Shown here: piece by piece, positions 1 to 10,253 of the stretch
How positions within the stretch are numbered: the first letter of the stretch is position 1
Layout of the letters: every line of letters starts with the position of its first letter
From: an uncultured Mycoplasmatota bacterium
Lineage (GTDB): Bacteria > Bacillota_I > Bacilli_A > RF39 > UBA660
Direction: 5' to 3'
Assembly: GCA_946402735.1 (NCBI GenBank)
Contig: CAMIXH010000002.1
Location: forward strand, 246,080 to 310,079
DNA length: 64,000 nucleotides
Translations under genes and position numbers: made by a program
Notes under the pieces: model-generated
Database searches by the model: none
What the model was told of the DNA's origin: nothing
The model's input: only the letters and a program-made list of their open reading frames with translations

Positions 1-2975
1 TGATAATTATATCCAGTAAATAAGTTCTTTAAGTAAGCTACATTAGTAGATGCAACATTAATAGTTTGCCATACACTATCTTCTTGAATCTTATATTGTA
101 CTTGATATTTAGTTACTTTAGGCATTGTATTAAATGTTACTTTAATATATTTTGATCCACTAGCTATCTTAGCAATAGATGTAGCTTTTGGTTTAATAAT
201 AAATGTTACAGTCTTACTTCCTTGATATAAGTTACTCTTTCTAGCAGTTATCTTAATAGTACCTTTTCCAGGATACTTATTAGTTCCATAACTTACAGTA
301 TAATGAGTTCCTTTTCTAAGAGTAGTGCCCTTATATGTTACTTTAACACCAGGTTTAATACTCTTACCAGTATATACTTTATCACTTATTTTATTAACAG
401 TGAAATGAGCAGCATATATCTTAGTAATAGTTACTTTAGTTCTAACTACTCTACCCATCTCATCAGTAGCACTAATAACAGTAGTTCCTAGTTTCTTAGC
501 TACCACTTTTCCATTAGCATCAACTGTTGCTACCTTTTTATTAGATGAAGTCCATGTAGCATAATTACTTACTTCATAGTATTCACTAATACTATTAGCA
601 CTCATTACTCTAGAATTCTTAAGCTCTAATTTATAATTTAAAGGTGTAATACCAAATCCTTTAACATAAACAGTTATTGTTTTAGTAATACCAGTTTTAC
701 TTGTTAATTTAATTGTTGAAATACCAGGTCTAATGGCTGTTACTACAAGACTATTATTTTCATATAAATCCTCTGATACAGTTGCTACATTAGTATCACT
801 ACTCTTATAGGTAATAGTAGTATCATCTGTTGTATCAACAGGATTCAAGCTATATTTAACTGTATCGACATTACCACTTTCAAGATATAAGTATTCTTTA
901 TCTACATTTATTTCTTTTAATGGTTTAGTAACAGTTAATGTATAAGTCTTTTCTATTCCATTTTTAGTTATAGCAGTAATTGTAACAGTTCCAGGATTTA
1001 CTCCAGTTACAAATCCATCACTTGTTACAGTAGCTACATAACTATTATCACCTCTCCATGTTAGAGTTGGATCAATATAGTTTGCTGTTGATGGAGTAAC
1101 TACTCCTGTCATTTGTAGTGTATCTCCAACAGGAAGTTTAACATTTGGTTTATTTGTAATAATAACACCTAGTATTGGTATTAAATTAATATTAACAGTA
1201 TGATATGCAGTCTTACGATTATTCATTTCAACTTCTATTGTATAAGTACCATTTGTTAAATCAGAAAGACCATCTTTTCTTAGTGACCAATTATAATCTA
1301 CACCCTTCATTACAGTTCTTTCTGTTTCATCTATAGCATATATTTTGTCACCTTTTAAAAGATAGATAGATTTAACAACGCCAGTTCCTTTAGCACTTAC
1401 AGTGAAATTAATATCAATATGATCATCATATGCATATGACACACTAGCTTTAGGTACTTCTACATAAGCATTTTCAGTAAATACATTTATTATTGGTTTA
1501 AAGTTTCCATTATTATAATAACTATATAAATCTCTCCATTTACCATTCTTCCATAAATATGAAGTTCCTTTAGTAAACTTCTCAGTAGCAGTAGTACTAT
1601 AAGCATAACCTTCATCATCATAACCATATTGTTTCTTATTAACTATACTATGTTCATTAGAACCAAGCTGTATTGCGATTGAATATTTAGTTAGTTTTTT
1701 AGATATTTTTCCTGTTAAATTAGTAGCTGTAACATATCCAATTGATTCAACAGTTCCTTTATCAAGTAATTTCCATTTTTTAATTGGTACACCTGATCCA
1801 TTACCAGGATAATACCATATTTTATAAGATGTTGGTGTTGTAACTCTAAAAGATACTTTATCTATTATTTCATCCATTCCATTATTTTTCTTATTAAATA
1901 CTTGCATTACTGCAGGACTATCTGCATAATACAAAGGTAAATTATGAACATTTATATATGAATTATCATCTGTATCACCATCAGCATCTCTAATACTAAA
2001 CATACTAGTACATATTTGAGTATCATCATAAGATACATAGAATATTCCATTATTTCCAAAATCAGTACCATATGAATTTTGAACTATCCATGCTCCTTTA
2101 TAAACTGGTTTATGGCTACCAGATTGGAAATTACTAACATCATAATCATCATCCCATCCAATTATAGATACTGAGTGATTAGTTTTAGTATTACCAGTTC
2201 CTCTATAAACATATGAACGATGTGTATAATCATAATATGGAGTATCCATCCACATATTAGCTCCTACTGAACCATTCCAATAAACTAATGATTGAATATA
2301 ACTTATTTCATCATTAGTACAAGACCCAGCTTTACTACGATGAATATATTCAATGTTATTAACATTTAATTTATTGCTAACCATGAATACATCTTCAGAA
2401 TATACCTTAGGTAAATATTTAACATTAGTAACAGTAGGATAATCACTTTCAAATACAGGTCCATATCTATTTATATAATATAAACTAGACATTTCAAAAT
2501 TACCACCTGAATTAACTGTTCTAATAACACCATATGGATTAGTTCTATCATAAAAGGATTGTGATTCATAATAATTTAAATGTCCTGGTGAATATATAAT
2601 ATTTTCAGCAGGAAAATTATAACGTTTTCTAACATAAGACTCTACTGATGTAGTTGATGCAAATGCCCAACATGTACCAGTTAAATCTTGATCTTTGATA
2701 ATATTGTTATTATCAATATAATATGGCATATTACTAGCTCTATTAAGACTAGGTACTGATTTAACATTTAAATTTAAATCAGCTAAACCATTAGATGCAC
2801 AATATGGAGGAACATTAACCTTTTCTCTTTCCTCTTCAGGCATTTCTAACCATTCTAAATATGCCTCACTTACCTCACATTTTTCTGCTTCCTCTATAGT
2901 CCCTTCTACTTCTTCAGCAAAAACATAAGGTATAAAAACAAACATAAAAATAAATAATAAAAGTTTCTTCCTCAA
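1..2975 (-). CDS. Secreted C1A (papain-like) cysteine protease with Ig-like (Big_2-type) repeats; 3' part beyond window edge
   Basis: Minus-strand frame open from a TTG start at 2975 (RBS AGGTGA at 2981-2986) to the window edge; absent from the ORF track because it is partial. Signal peptide (L)RKKLLLFIFMFVFIPYVFA; active-site motif IKDQDLTGTCWAFAS; His in NHSVSIIGWDDDY; Asn in WIVQNSYGTDFG; downstream repeats such as TWRGDNSYVATVTSDGFVTGVNPGTVTITA and ATWTSSNKKVATVDANGKVVAKKLGTTVISA. Confidence 0.9.
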   Translation of the reverse strand, partial: MRKKLLLFIFMFVFIPYVFAEEVEGTIEEAEKCEVSEAYLEWLEMPEEEREKVNVPPYCASNGLADLNLNVKSVPSLNRASNMPYYIDNNNIIKDQDLTGTCWAFASTTSVESYVRKRYNFPAENIIYSPGHLNYYESQSFYDRTNPYGVIRTVNSGGNFEMSSLYYINRYGPVFESDYPTVTNVKYLPKVYSEDVFMVSNKLNVNNIEYIHRSKAGSCTNDEISYIQSLVYWNGSVGANMWMDTPYYDYTHRSYVYRGTGNTKTNHSVSIIGWDDDYDVSNFQSGSHKPVYKGAWIVQNSYGTDFGNNGIFYVSYDDTQICTSMFSIRDADGDTDDNSYINVHNLPLYYADSPAVMQVFNKKNNGMDEIIDKVSFRVTTPTSYKIWYYPGNGSGVPIKKWKLLDKGTVESIGYVTATNLTGKISKKLTKYSIAIQLGSNEHSIVNKKQYGYDDEGYAYSTTATEKFTKGTSYLWKNGKWRDLYSYYNNGNFKPIINVFTENAYVEVPKASVSYAYDDHIDINFTVSAKGTGVVKSIYLLKGDKIYAIDETERTVMKGVDYNWSLRKDGLSDLTNGTYTIEVEMNNRKTAYHTVNINLIPILGVIITNKPNVKLPVGDTLQMTGVVTPSTANYIDPTLTWRGDNSYVATVTSDGFVTGVNPGTVTITAITKNGIEKTYTLTVTKPLKEINVDKEYLYLESGNVDTVKYSLNPVDTTDDTTITYKSSDTNVATVSEDLYENNSLVVTAIRPGISTIKLTSKTGITKTITVYVKGFGITPLNYKLELKNSRVMSANSISEYYEVSNYATWTSSNKKVATVDANGKVVAKKLGTTVISATDEMGRVVRTKVTITKIYAAHFTVNKISDKVYTGKSIKPGVKVTYKGTTLRKGTHYTVSYGTNKYPGKGTIKITARKSNLYQGSKTVTFIIKPKATSIAKIASGSKYIKVTFNTMPKVTKYQVQYKIQEDSVWQTINVASTNVAYLKNLFTGYNY

Positions 2976-3010
2976 ATCTATCACCTCATATGATTTAATT
3001 ATAACAAATA

Positions 3011-3038
3011 AAAAGTTATTACACTAGTAATAACTTTT
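3011..3038 (-). terminator. Intrinsic terminator of the DUF1015 gene
   Basis: Perfect stem AAAAGTTATTAC/GTAATAACTTTT, 4-nt loop, overlapping the stop codon. Confidence 0.8.
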
Positions 3039-4266
3039 ATTTTATTCTTCTTGCTTCTAAATAATACCTCTTATCATTACTATGACCCATAGAGAATGTC
3101 TTACGAGGAAGTGCTCCATCTAGAATAACTGTTTTAAATAAATCACTCTTCTTCATCGCATCAAATAGTATTCCAACATTTCCTTCTTTACTTCCAAGTT
3201 CTTTAGTTACTTCATCCCCATGAATATAATCAATTTTGCCCTTATGACTATTCAAATATTCATCTAAGAATATTTGAATACTACCAACAGATATATTTGA
3301 TTTAGGATTACTAATATATAATACTTTATCCATATCCTTAGTAACTAATTCAAACTTTTCACCATTACCCTCTTCATTAATATCATAGTATTCATATAAA
3401 CTTTTAATTAAATCATCTACATCAGTATCAAATATAACTCTATGTATTGCTTCAAATTCTAAAGCACTACTATGTAAGTTAACTAACTCAACTAAAGCAT
3501 ATCTATTAAGTTCATTCTTATCCTTTTCATAACAAGCTTTAGCTGTTGCTAATGAGTGATTACCATCACCCATTGCAAATAGTAATACACCTTTATCACT
3601 AACACCATATTTATGCTCAAAGTTAGTCTTATCAGCTAATACTTCTAATTTACTAATAACCTCATCGCTAGTTTCATCGCTTAATTTAAACCCTTTTATA
3701 TGACCTCCATTCATCATTAAATCAAAGTCATATACTTTATCCTCTTCACTAACTTTATTCTTTAAATTTTCTATGATATCCTTGTTTTCATCATCTATTA
3801 ATATCATTATATGAGGTAACTCAAGTAATGCATTTTCTCTAACCTTCATCCTAGGAGGTATTCTTTCAACAACAGTCTTTTCAGTAGCTCTAATCAATGT
3901 TTGACTACCCTTCTCATAACTATAGTCTTCAAGATCAACTACTCCTATTAAACCCTCTCTAACTTTACCATCACTTTGAGTTCTCTCTAGATATATTAAA
4001 CTATCTTTATATTCAGTAAATAAATCTTTATCAAGATACTCCTTCATATTAGAATTAATATTCTTAATTCTCTCTTCAACATTATCACTTTCTAAATATA
4101 TTTCTGGTAATGTTAATCTTAAAGTTGAAGGTTCATCCCCTACTATCTCTTCAACTTGATTCCAGTATTCTGGTTCTGAAGTGTATTGATCACAAGCTAC
4201 TACACTCCACTTATTCATATTAATATTTTTAGGAATTAATATATTCCCTTTCTTAAACGGTATCAC
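3037..4266 (-). CDS. DUF1015 family protein
   Basis: MGDGNHSLATAKA motif and overall DUF1015-like sequence. The ORF-track start (4326) lies inside the upstream terminator; a GTG at 4266 (VIPFKKGNILIPKN) follows AAGGAAAGG and a TGTTATAAT extended -10. Confidence 0.8.
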   Translation of the reverse strand: MIPFKKGNILIPKNINMNKWSVVACDQYTSEPEYWNQVEEIVGDEPSTLRLTLPEIYLESDNVEERIKNINSNMKEYLDKDLFTEYKDSLIYLERTQSDGKVREGLIGVVDLEDYSYEKGSQTLIRATEKTVVERIPPRMKVRENALLELPHIMILIDDENKDIIENLKNKVSEEDKVYDFDLMMNGGHIKGFKLSDETSDEVISKLEVLADKTNFEHKYGVSDKGVLLFAMGDGNHSLATAKACYEKDKNELNRYALVELVNLHSSALEFEAIHRVIFDTDVDDLIKSLYEYYDINEEGNGEKFELVTKDMDKVLYISNPKSNISVGSIQIFLDEYLNSHKGKIDYIHGDEVTKELGSKEGNVGILFDAMKKSDLFKTVILDGALPRKTFSMGHSNDKRYYLEARRIK

Positions 4267-4301
4267 AAAATCATCCTTTCCTTGATACATTATTATAACA
4301 C

Positions 4302-4330
4302 AAAAAAGATGGATACAATCCTCCATCTTT
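4302..4330 (-). terminator. Intrinsic terminator downstream of rfbB
   Basis: AAAGATGGA/TCCATCTTT stem followed by a T-run on the minus strand. Confidence 0.8.
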
Positions 4331-4332
4331 AA

Positions 4333-5355
4333 TTATTCTTTGTAAGCGTTCTTATAATTTCCTGATAGAATGTCTTCTATCCAGTCTTGATTATTAACAT
4401 ACCAATCAATAGTTTCTTTAATACCTTCTTCAAATGTATATGACCTTTTCCAACCCAATTCTTTTTCTATTTTAGTTGAATCTATAGCATATCTTAAATC
4501 ATGGCCTTTTCTATCTTCTACAAAAGATATCAAATCTTCACTCTTGCCAACTTGTTTAAGAATAGTTTTAACAACTGTAAGATTATTTCTTTCTGAATGT
4601 CCACCTAAATTATATATTTCTCCATTTTTACCTTTTCTTACAATTAAATCAACACCCACATTATGATCATGTACATGAATCCAATCTCTTACATTCTCTC
4701 CAGTACCATATACAGGTAATTTTTCATCTTTTAATGCTTTTGATACCATTAATGGAATTAATTTTTCTGGAAATTGATAAGGTCCATAGTTATTAGAACA
4801 TCTACTTATTGTTACTGGCATATTATATGTTCTTGAATAAGCCATTACAAATAAATCAGCAGATGCTTTGGATGATGAATATGGACTTGACGTATGAATT
4901 GGAGTTTCTTCTGTGAATAATAAATCTGGTCTATCTAATGGAAGATCTCCATATACTTCATCAGTTGAAACTTGATGATATCTAGTTATTTCTTTTCCTT
5001 TCTCATCTCTAATCATTTTAAAAGCATTTAATAGATTTAAAGTTCCCATTATATTTGTATCAGCAAATAAATTTGGATTTTTAATAGAATTATCTACATG
5101 TGATTCTGCTGCAAAATTAATTACTACATCAAATAACTCTTCTTCAAATAATTTATTAACTGCTTCTTTATCTCTTAAATCCATTTTAACAAATCTATAA
5201 TTTGGTTTTGATTCTAGCATTTTAATATTATTGTAATTACCAGCATATGTTAATGCATCTAAACATACAAATTCATCCTTAGGATATTTATCAACTACAT
5301 AATGCAAGTAATTACTTCCTATAAAACCTGCCCCACCTGTTATTAAAAATTTCAT
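4333..5355 (-). CDS. rfbB: dTDP-glucose 4,6-dehydratase
   Basis: GGAGFIGSNYLHYVVDKYP, STDEVYGDLP, YSSSKASAD; RBS AAGGAG. Confidence 0.95.
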   Translation of the reverse strand: MKFLITGGAGFIGSNYLHYVVDKYPKDEFVCLDALTYAGNYNNIKMLESKPNYRFVKMDLRDKEAVNKLFEEELFDVVINFAAESHVDNSIKNPNLFADTNIMGTLNLLNAFKMIRDEKGKEITRYHQVSTDEVYGDLPLDRPDLLFTEETPIHTSSPYSSSKASADLFVMAYSRTYNMPVTISRCSNNYGPYQFPEKLIPLMVSKALKDEKLPVYGTGENVRDWIHVHDHNVGVDLIVRKGKNGEIYNLGGHSERNNLTVVKTILKQVGKSEDLISFVEDRKGHDLRYAIDSTKIEKELGWKRSYTFEEGIKETIDWYVNNQDWIEDILSGNYKNAYKE

Positions 5356-5365
5356 ACTATTCTCC

Positions 5366-6817
5366 TTATTTCTTTAAAACTCTAGCTCTAACTAGTTCTT
5401 CACAATATCTATCAGTAGCATCCATCCATGATGGTAATAATTCAAAACCATTTTCTACTAACTTAGTTTTATCTAATTTTGAATTTCTAGGACGATATGC
5501 AATTGTACTCATATCTTTTCCTGCATAATACTCTTCAGTAGTAACAGGTTTAATTTTTGTTTTTTTACCATTAGATTCCATAATATATTTAGCAAACTCA
5601 GCCCAAGAACAATAACCTTCATTATTAACATTATATGTTCCATATTTATCTGTATAAGACATTTCAACTAATAGTTTTGCTAAATCAACTGTATAAGTTG
5701 GAGAACCAACTTGATCATCTACAACAGTTAATTCTTTATGGCTATCTGATAACTTTAACATGGTTTTAATAAAATTGTTTCCATTTATACCAAATACCCA
5801 TGAAATTCTAGTAATAAAGTGATTAGGATTTCTTCTTACTTCTTCTTCACCTTTATATTTTGTTTCACCATAAACATTTTTAGGATTTGGAATATCTTCT
5901 TCTGTATATAAGCCATCTTTAGTACCATCAAATACATAATCAGAAGACATATACATTATCTTAGCTCCAACTTCTATAGAAGCATCAACAATATTTTTAG
6001 TTCCTTCTACATTTACTTGTTCACAAGCTTCCCTGCCATCAGTTTGGGCAGCATCTACTTTAGTCCAAGCAGCGCAATGAATAATAACATCTGGTTTATA
6101 GTCTTTTATTATTGACATAACTTGTTCTCTATTGGTAATATCCATTTCTTTACTAGTAGGAGCATATATATCATATTCACCACGTTCATGTAATTCTCTT
6201 ACAACATCATATCCTAATTGACCAGTTATACCAGTTACTAAAAATCTTCTAGGTATTCTATAAAATACTGTATCACATTCATCTAATGTACATCTTACTT
6301 GATCTTTACCAGATAATACTGGTTCTTTTATACCATATGTTTTAAAAATTTCATCCCAGTTAATACCAAGTTCAGGATCATTCCAAAGAATTCCACCTTC
6401 CATTCTAGGCATATATTTATTATCAACATAATATTCAAATAAAGTATCTTCTTTTAGTGCTACAAACCCATGAGCAAATCCTCTAGGTACATATAGCATT
6501 CTACCATTCTCAGGAGTTAACTCAACACTAATCCATTTACCATATGTTTTAGAATCTTTTCTAATATCAACTACTACATCTAATACTGCTCCTCTATGAC
6601 ATCTAACAACTTTAGCTTGGCAATAAGGATCTTTTTGAAAATGTAATCCTCTTACTATTCCTTTTCCACTTTTAGAATTACTTACTTGAAATATATCATT
6701 AAAACCTAGTTCTTTAAGTTGTTCTTTTGTAACAGATTCAAAGTATCCTCTTTCATCTCCAAATCTTTGAGGTTCTAATATATAACAATCTAATAAATCA
6801 GTTTCTATTTTTTTCAT
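5366..6817 (-). CDS. rfbCD: Bifunctional dTDP-4-dehydrorhamnose 3,5-epimerase / dTDP-4-dehydrorhamnose reductase (RfbC-RfbD fusion)
   Basis: N-terminal half GDERGYFES...[21 protein letters not shown] (RfbC); C-terminal half [19 protein letters not shown]...[10 protein letters not shown] (RfbD). Confidence 0.93.
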   Translation of the reverse strand: MKKIETDLLDCYILEPQRFGDERGYFESVTKEQLKELGFNDIFQVSNSKSGKGIVRGLHFQKDPYCQAKVVRCHRGAVLDVVVDIRKDSKTYGKWISVELTPENGRMLYVPRGFAHGFVALKEDTLFEYYVDNKYMPRMEGGILWNDPELGINWDEIFKTYGIKEPVLSGKDQVRCTLDECDTVFYRIPRRFLVTGITGQLGYDVVRELHERGEYDIYAPTSKEMDITNREQVMSIIKDYKPDVIIHCAAWTKVDAAQTDGREACEQVNVEGTKNIVDASIEVGAKIMYMSSDYVFDGTKDGLYTEEDIPNPKNVYGETKYKGEEEVRRNPNHFITRISWVFGINGNNFIKTMLKLSDSHKELTVVDDQVGSPTYTVDLAKLLVEMSYTDKYGTYNVNNEGYCSWAEFAKYIMESNGKKTKIKPVTTEEYYAGKDMSTIAYRPRNSKLDKTKLVENGFELLPSWMDATDRYCEELVRARVLKK

Positions 6818-7913
6818 TTTTAATTTCCCTTTCAGCCGCTTTCATTAAATAATTACCATAACTATTTTTATTTAAAAGAATTGCTCTTTTAGATAATTTA
6901 TCTAAAGATAACCATCCATTTGTATATCCAATCATTTCTGGGCAACAAATAACAGCATCTTTATTTTTTTCAATAGTTCTAATCATACTAGAAGCTTCTA
7001 GTAATGATTCAAATGTACCAGTATCAAACCATGTATATCCTTCTCCAAGAATACTTGCTTTTAGCAATCCTTCTTGTAAATACATATCATTTAAAGTGGT
7101 TATTTCTAACTCGCCTCTAGCAGAAGGTTTAACTTTCTTAGCTTTACTTGATACACCCTTTGGATAGAAGTATAAACCAGTAATAGCATAATCACTTTTT
7201 GGTTCTTTAGGTTTTTCTTCTACAGACAATACATTATTGTATTTATCAATTTCCATAATACCAAATCTTTGAGGATCTCTTACTTGATATCCAAATATAG
7301 TAGCATATCCATTTTCAGCATTATTAATTGCTTTTTGTAATTCTTTTTCTAATCCATTGCCATAATATATATTATCGCCTAATACCATAGCACATGGATT
7401 ATTACCTATAAATTCTTCTCCTAAAATAAATGCTTGAGCAAGTCCATCTGGTGATGGTTGAATTATATAGGAAATGTTTATTCCAAATTGACTACCATCA
7501 CCTAATAATCTTATAAATCCTGCTTGATCTTCCTTTGTGGTAATAACCAAAATATCTTTAATACCCGCTTGCATTAAAACTGATAAAGGATAAAAAATCA
7601 TAGGTTTATCATATACTGGTATTAATTGTTTACTAGTTGCTTCTGTTATTGGATATAATCTAGTTCCAGTACCACCAGCAAGAATAATACCTTTAACATT
7701 GTGATTATCAACTCCATCAAAAAGTAAATCTTCTACTTCAACATTATATAACTCTTCAAACTGTTTTAATTCTTCTGCACTTATCTTCCTAGTACCCTTC
7801 TCTATTTTAATAATAGCATCTCTTCCTAAACCTAATGTTTTTCCAACTTCTTCTTGTGTAAGATTTTTACTTTCCCTTATACTTTTTAGCAAATTTCCAA
7901 CTTTTTTATCCAT
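6798..7913 (-). CDS. rfbA: Glucose-1-phosphate thymidylyltransferase with N-terminal XRE-type HTH domain
   Basis: Residues 1-70 [53 protein letters not shown] (HTH_3 type), then [33 protein letters not shown] (RfbA). RBS AAGGAG. Confidence 0.95.
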   Translation of the reverse strand: MDKKVGNLLKSIRESKNLTQEEVGKTLGLGRDAIIKIEKGTRKISAEELKQFEELYNVEVEDLLFDGVDNHNVKGIILAGGTGTRLYPITEATSKQLIPVYDKPMIFYPLSVLMQAGIKDILVITTKEDQAGFIRLLGDGSQFGINISYIIQPSPDGLAQAFILGEEFIGNNPCAMVLGDNIYYGNGLEKELQKAINNAENGYATIFGYQVRDPQRFGIMEIDKYNNVLSVEEKPKEPKSDYAITGLYFYPKGVSSKAKKVKPSARGELEITTLNDMYLQEGLLKASILGEGYTWFDTGTFESLLEASSMIRTIEKNKDAVICCPEMIGYTNGWLSLDKLSKRAILLNKNSYGNYLMKAAEREIKNEKNRN

Positions 7914-7934
7914 AATTGCTCCTTAACTAGTACA

Positions 7935-7963
7935 ATTATATAAAAAAATGTTGCATTTTGCAA
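7935..7963 (-). promoter_or_regulatory. Predicted sigma-A promoter of HTH-rfbA/rfbCD/rfbB
   Basis: Minus strand TTGCAA (7963-7958), 17 nt, TATAAT (7940-7935). Confidence 0.7.
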
Positions 7964-7967
7964 CATT
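7947..7967. repeat. Perfect 9-bp inverted repeat AATGTTGCA-N3-TGCAACATT (ugd terminator and/or operator)
   Basis: Read directly; followed by a T-run on the minus strand and overlapping the predicted -35. Confidence 0.85.
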
Positions 7968-7972
7968 CTGTT

Positions 7973-9142
7973 CTAATTATTTCTAAATAAATCTCTAGTA
8001 TATACTTTTTCCCTTACATCTTCTAAAATATCATCAAATCTATTAGCTATGATAACATTTGATTTCTTTTTAAATTTTGTTAAATCATGTTCAACTTTAT
8101 ATCCTTCAAAAGAATCGTCTTTTATTGTTGGTTCATATATTAAAATCTCAACACCTTTAGATCTAATATTTTCCATTACTCCCTGAATAGCACTTGATCT
8201 AAAGTTATCAGATCCACTTTTCATAGTTAATCTATATACCCCAACTATTTTTGGTTTCTTAGATAAAATCATATCAGCAATATGTTGTTTTCTAGTTTTA
8301 TTTGATTCAACAATTGCATTAATCATATTTTCAGGAACATCTTTATAATTAGCCAATAATTGCTTAGTATCTTTAGGTAAACAATATCCACCATATCCAA
8401 AAGATGGATTATTATAATAATTTCCAATTCTTGGATCTAAACAAACTCCATCAATAATATCTTTTGTATTTAATCCTTTTAATTCAGCATAAGTATCAAG
8501 TTCATTAAAATAACTAACTCTCAAAGCTAAAAATGTGTTAGCAAATAACTTAACAGCCTCTGCTTCGGTTGGATCCATATACTTAATATCAATATTCTCT
8601 TTTAAAGCACATTCATCCAATAAATGAGCAAATTCTTCAGCTCTTTCACTCTTTTCACCAACTATTATTCTAGATGGATATAAACTATCATATAGTGCTT
8701 GTCCTTCTCTTAAAAATTCAGGACTAAAAAATATATTATCAATTACATATTTGTCTTTAATACTTTCTATATAACCAACTGGTATAGTAGATTTAACTAC
8801 CATAGTAATACTAGGATCATCCATACTAATTACTTTTTCAATAATATCTTCTACTAAAGAAGTATCAAAGAAATTAGTTTTATCATCATAATTAGTAGGA
8901 GTACATATAATTACAAACTTAGCCCCTTCAAAAGCATCTTTATAATCTAAAGTAGCTCTTAAATTAAGTTTCTCCTCTTTAAAGAATTTTTCTATATACT
9001 CATCAGCTATAGGACTAATCCTTTTATTAATTTTTTCTACTTTCTCTGGTATTACATCTAAAGCAATCACTTCATACTTTTGTGCCAAAAGTGTTGCTAA
9101 AGATAATCCAACATATCCAGTTCCTGCTATTGCTATTTTCAT
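7973..9142 (-). CDS. ugd: UDP-glucose 6-dehydrogenase
   Basis: [36 protein letters not shown]. Confidence 0.93.
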   Translation of the reverse strand: MKIAIAGTGYVGLSLATLLAQKYEVIALDVIPEKVEKINKRISPIADEYIEKFFKEEKLNLRATLDYKDAFEGAKFVIICTPTNYDDKTNFFDTSLVEDIIEKVISMDDPSITMVVKSTIPVGYIESIKDKYVIDNIFFSPEFLREGQALYDSLYPSRIIVGEKSERAEEFAHLLDECALKENIDIKYMDPTEAEAVKLFANTFLALRVSYFNELDTYAELKGLNTKDIIDGVCLDPRIGNYYNNPSFGYGGYCLPKDTKQLLANYKDVPENMINAIVESNKTRKQHIADMILSKKPKIVGVYRLTMKSGSDNFRSSAIQGVMENIRSKGVEILIYEPTIKDDSFEGYKVEHDLTKFKKKSNVIIANRFDDILEDVREKVYTRDLFRNN

Positions 9143-9144
9143 AT

Positions 9145-10209
9145 TTATTTGTTCCCCTTGTCTATATAAAAATCTTTATACCATTCTGCAAACTTTCTAA
9201 GGCCTTCTCTTAAAGATGTATGCGGCTTAAAACCATAATCTCTTTCCAATGCACTTGTATCCGCATAAGTAATTGGCACATCCCCAGCTTGCATAGCGAC
9301 CAATTCTTTATGACTTTCAAAGTCATAATCTTTGGGTAATACTCCTGCTCTTATTAATTCCTCTTGCAATATTTGTACAAAGTCTAATAAATTTTCAGGA
9401 TTATTATTTCCTATATTATAAACAGCATAAGGCGGTAGTGGTAATCCATCTTCTCCATTCTTTTTTTCTGGAGCACCTTGCATTACTCTCATAATTCCTT
9501 CTACTATATCATCAACATAAGTAAAATCTCGCTTGCAATTTCCGTAATTAAAGATCTTAATAGTTTCACCTTTAATTAATTTATTTGTAAATCCAAAATA
9601 TGCCATATCAGGTCTTCCTGCAGGACCATATACAGTAAAAAATCTAAGTCCTGTACTTGGTATATTATAAAGTTTGCTATAGCAATGAGCTAATAATTCA
9701 TTACTCTTCTTTGTAGCTGCATATAAACTAATTGGATTATCTACTTTATCATCAACACTAAATGGTACTTTAGTATTACCACCATAAACAGAAGAACTAC
9801 TAGCATATACTAGATGTTCTACTGGATAATGTCTGCACGCTTCTAAGATATTATAGAAACCAATTATATTGCTTTCTATATAAACATCTGGATGATCAAT
9901 ACTATATCTTACACCAGCTTGTGCAGCAAGATTTACTACAATACTAGGTTTATACTTTTTAAATATTTTATTAACCAATTCTTTATCGGCTAGATTACCT
10001 TTAATAAAAGTGTAATTAGTATATTCTTCTAATTGATTTAGTCTCCACTCTTTTAATGAAACATCATAGTAATCATTAACAGAATCAAAGCCTATTACTT
10101 TTACTTCATTTTCTTTTTCTAGTAATCTTTTAGATAGATAAAATCCTATAAACCCTGCACTTCCTGTAACTAATATAGTTTTATTCTTTAAATTTACATT
10201 GGTCTTCAT
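9145..10209 (-). CDS. NAD-dependent epimerase, likely UDP-glucuronate 4-epimerase
   Basis: [62 protein letters not shown] supports the internal ATG (MKTNVNLKN) over the ORF-track start at 10224. Confidence 0.88.
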   Translation of the reverse strand: MKTNVNLKNKTILVTGSAGFIGFYLSKRLLEKENEVKVIGFDSVNDYYDVSLKEWRLNQLEEYTNYTFIKGNLADKELVNKIFKKYKPSIVVNLAAQAGVRYSIDHPDVYIESNIIGFYNILEACRHYPVEHLVYASSSSVYGGNTKVPFSVDDKVDNPISLYAATKKSNELLAHCYSKLYNIPSTGLRFFTVYGPAGRPDMAYFGFTNKLIKGETIKIFNYGNCKRDFTYVDDIVEGIMRVMQGAPEKKNGEDGLPLPPYAVYNIGNNNPENLLDFVQILQEELIRAGVLPKDYDFESHKELVAMQAGDVPITYADTSALERDYGFKPHTSLREGLRKFAEWYKDFYIDKGNK

Positions 10210-10253
10210 TTTTTTGTCCTCCATATTTTAATTCTTTATTAGAATATTTACTA

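Noticed and set aside
303-491. ORF 303..491 (+) and other short plus-strand ORFs opposite annotated genes (for example 10519..10842, 11650..11877, 28869..29339, 34352..34630)
   Set aside because: They lie antisense to strong minus-strand coding sequence; their translations look like mirror images of biased codons and have no family motif.
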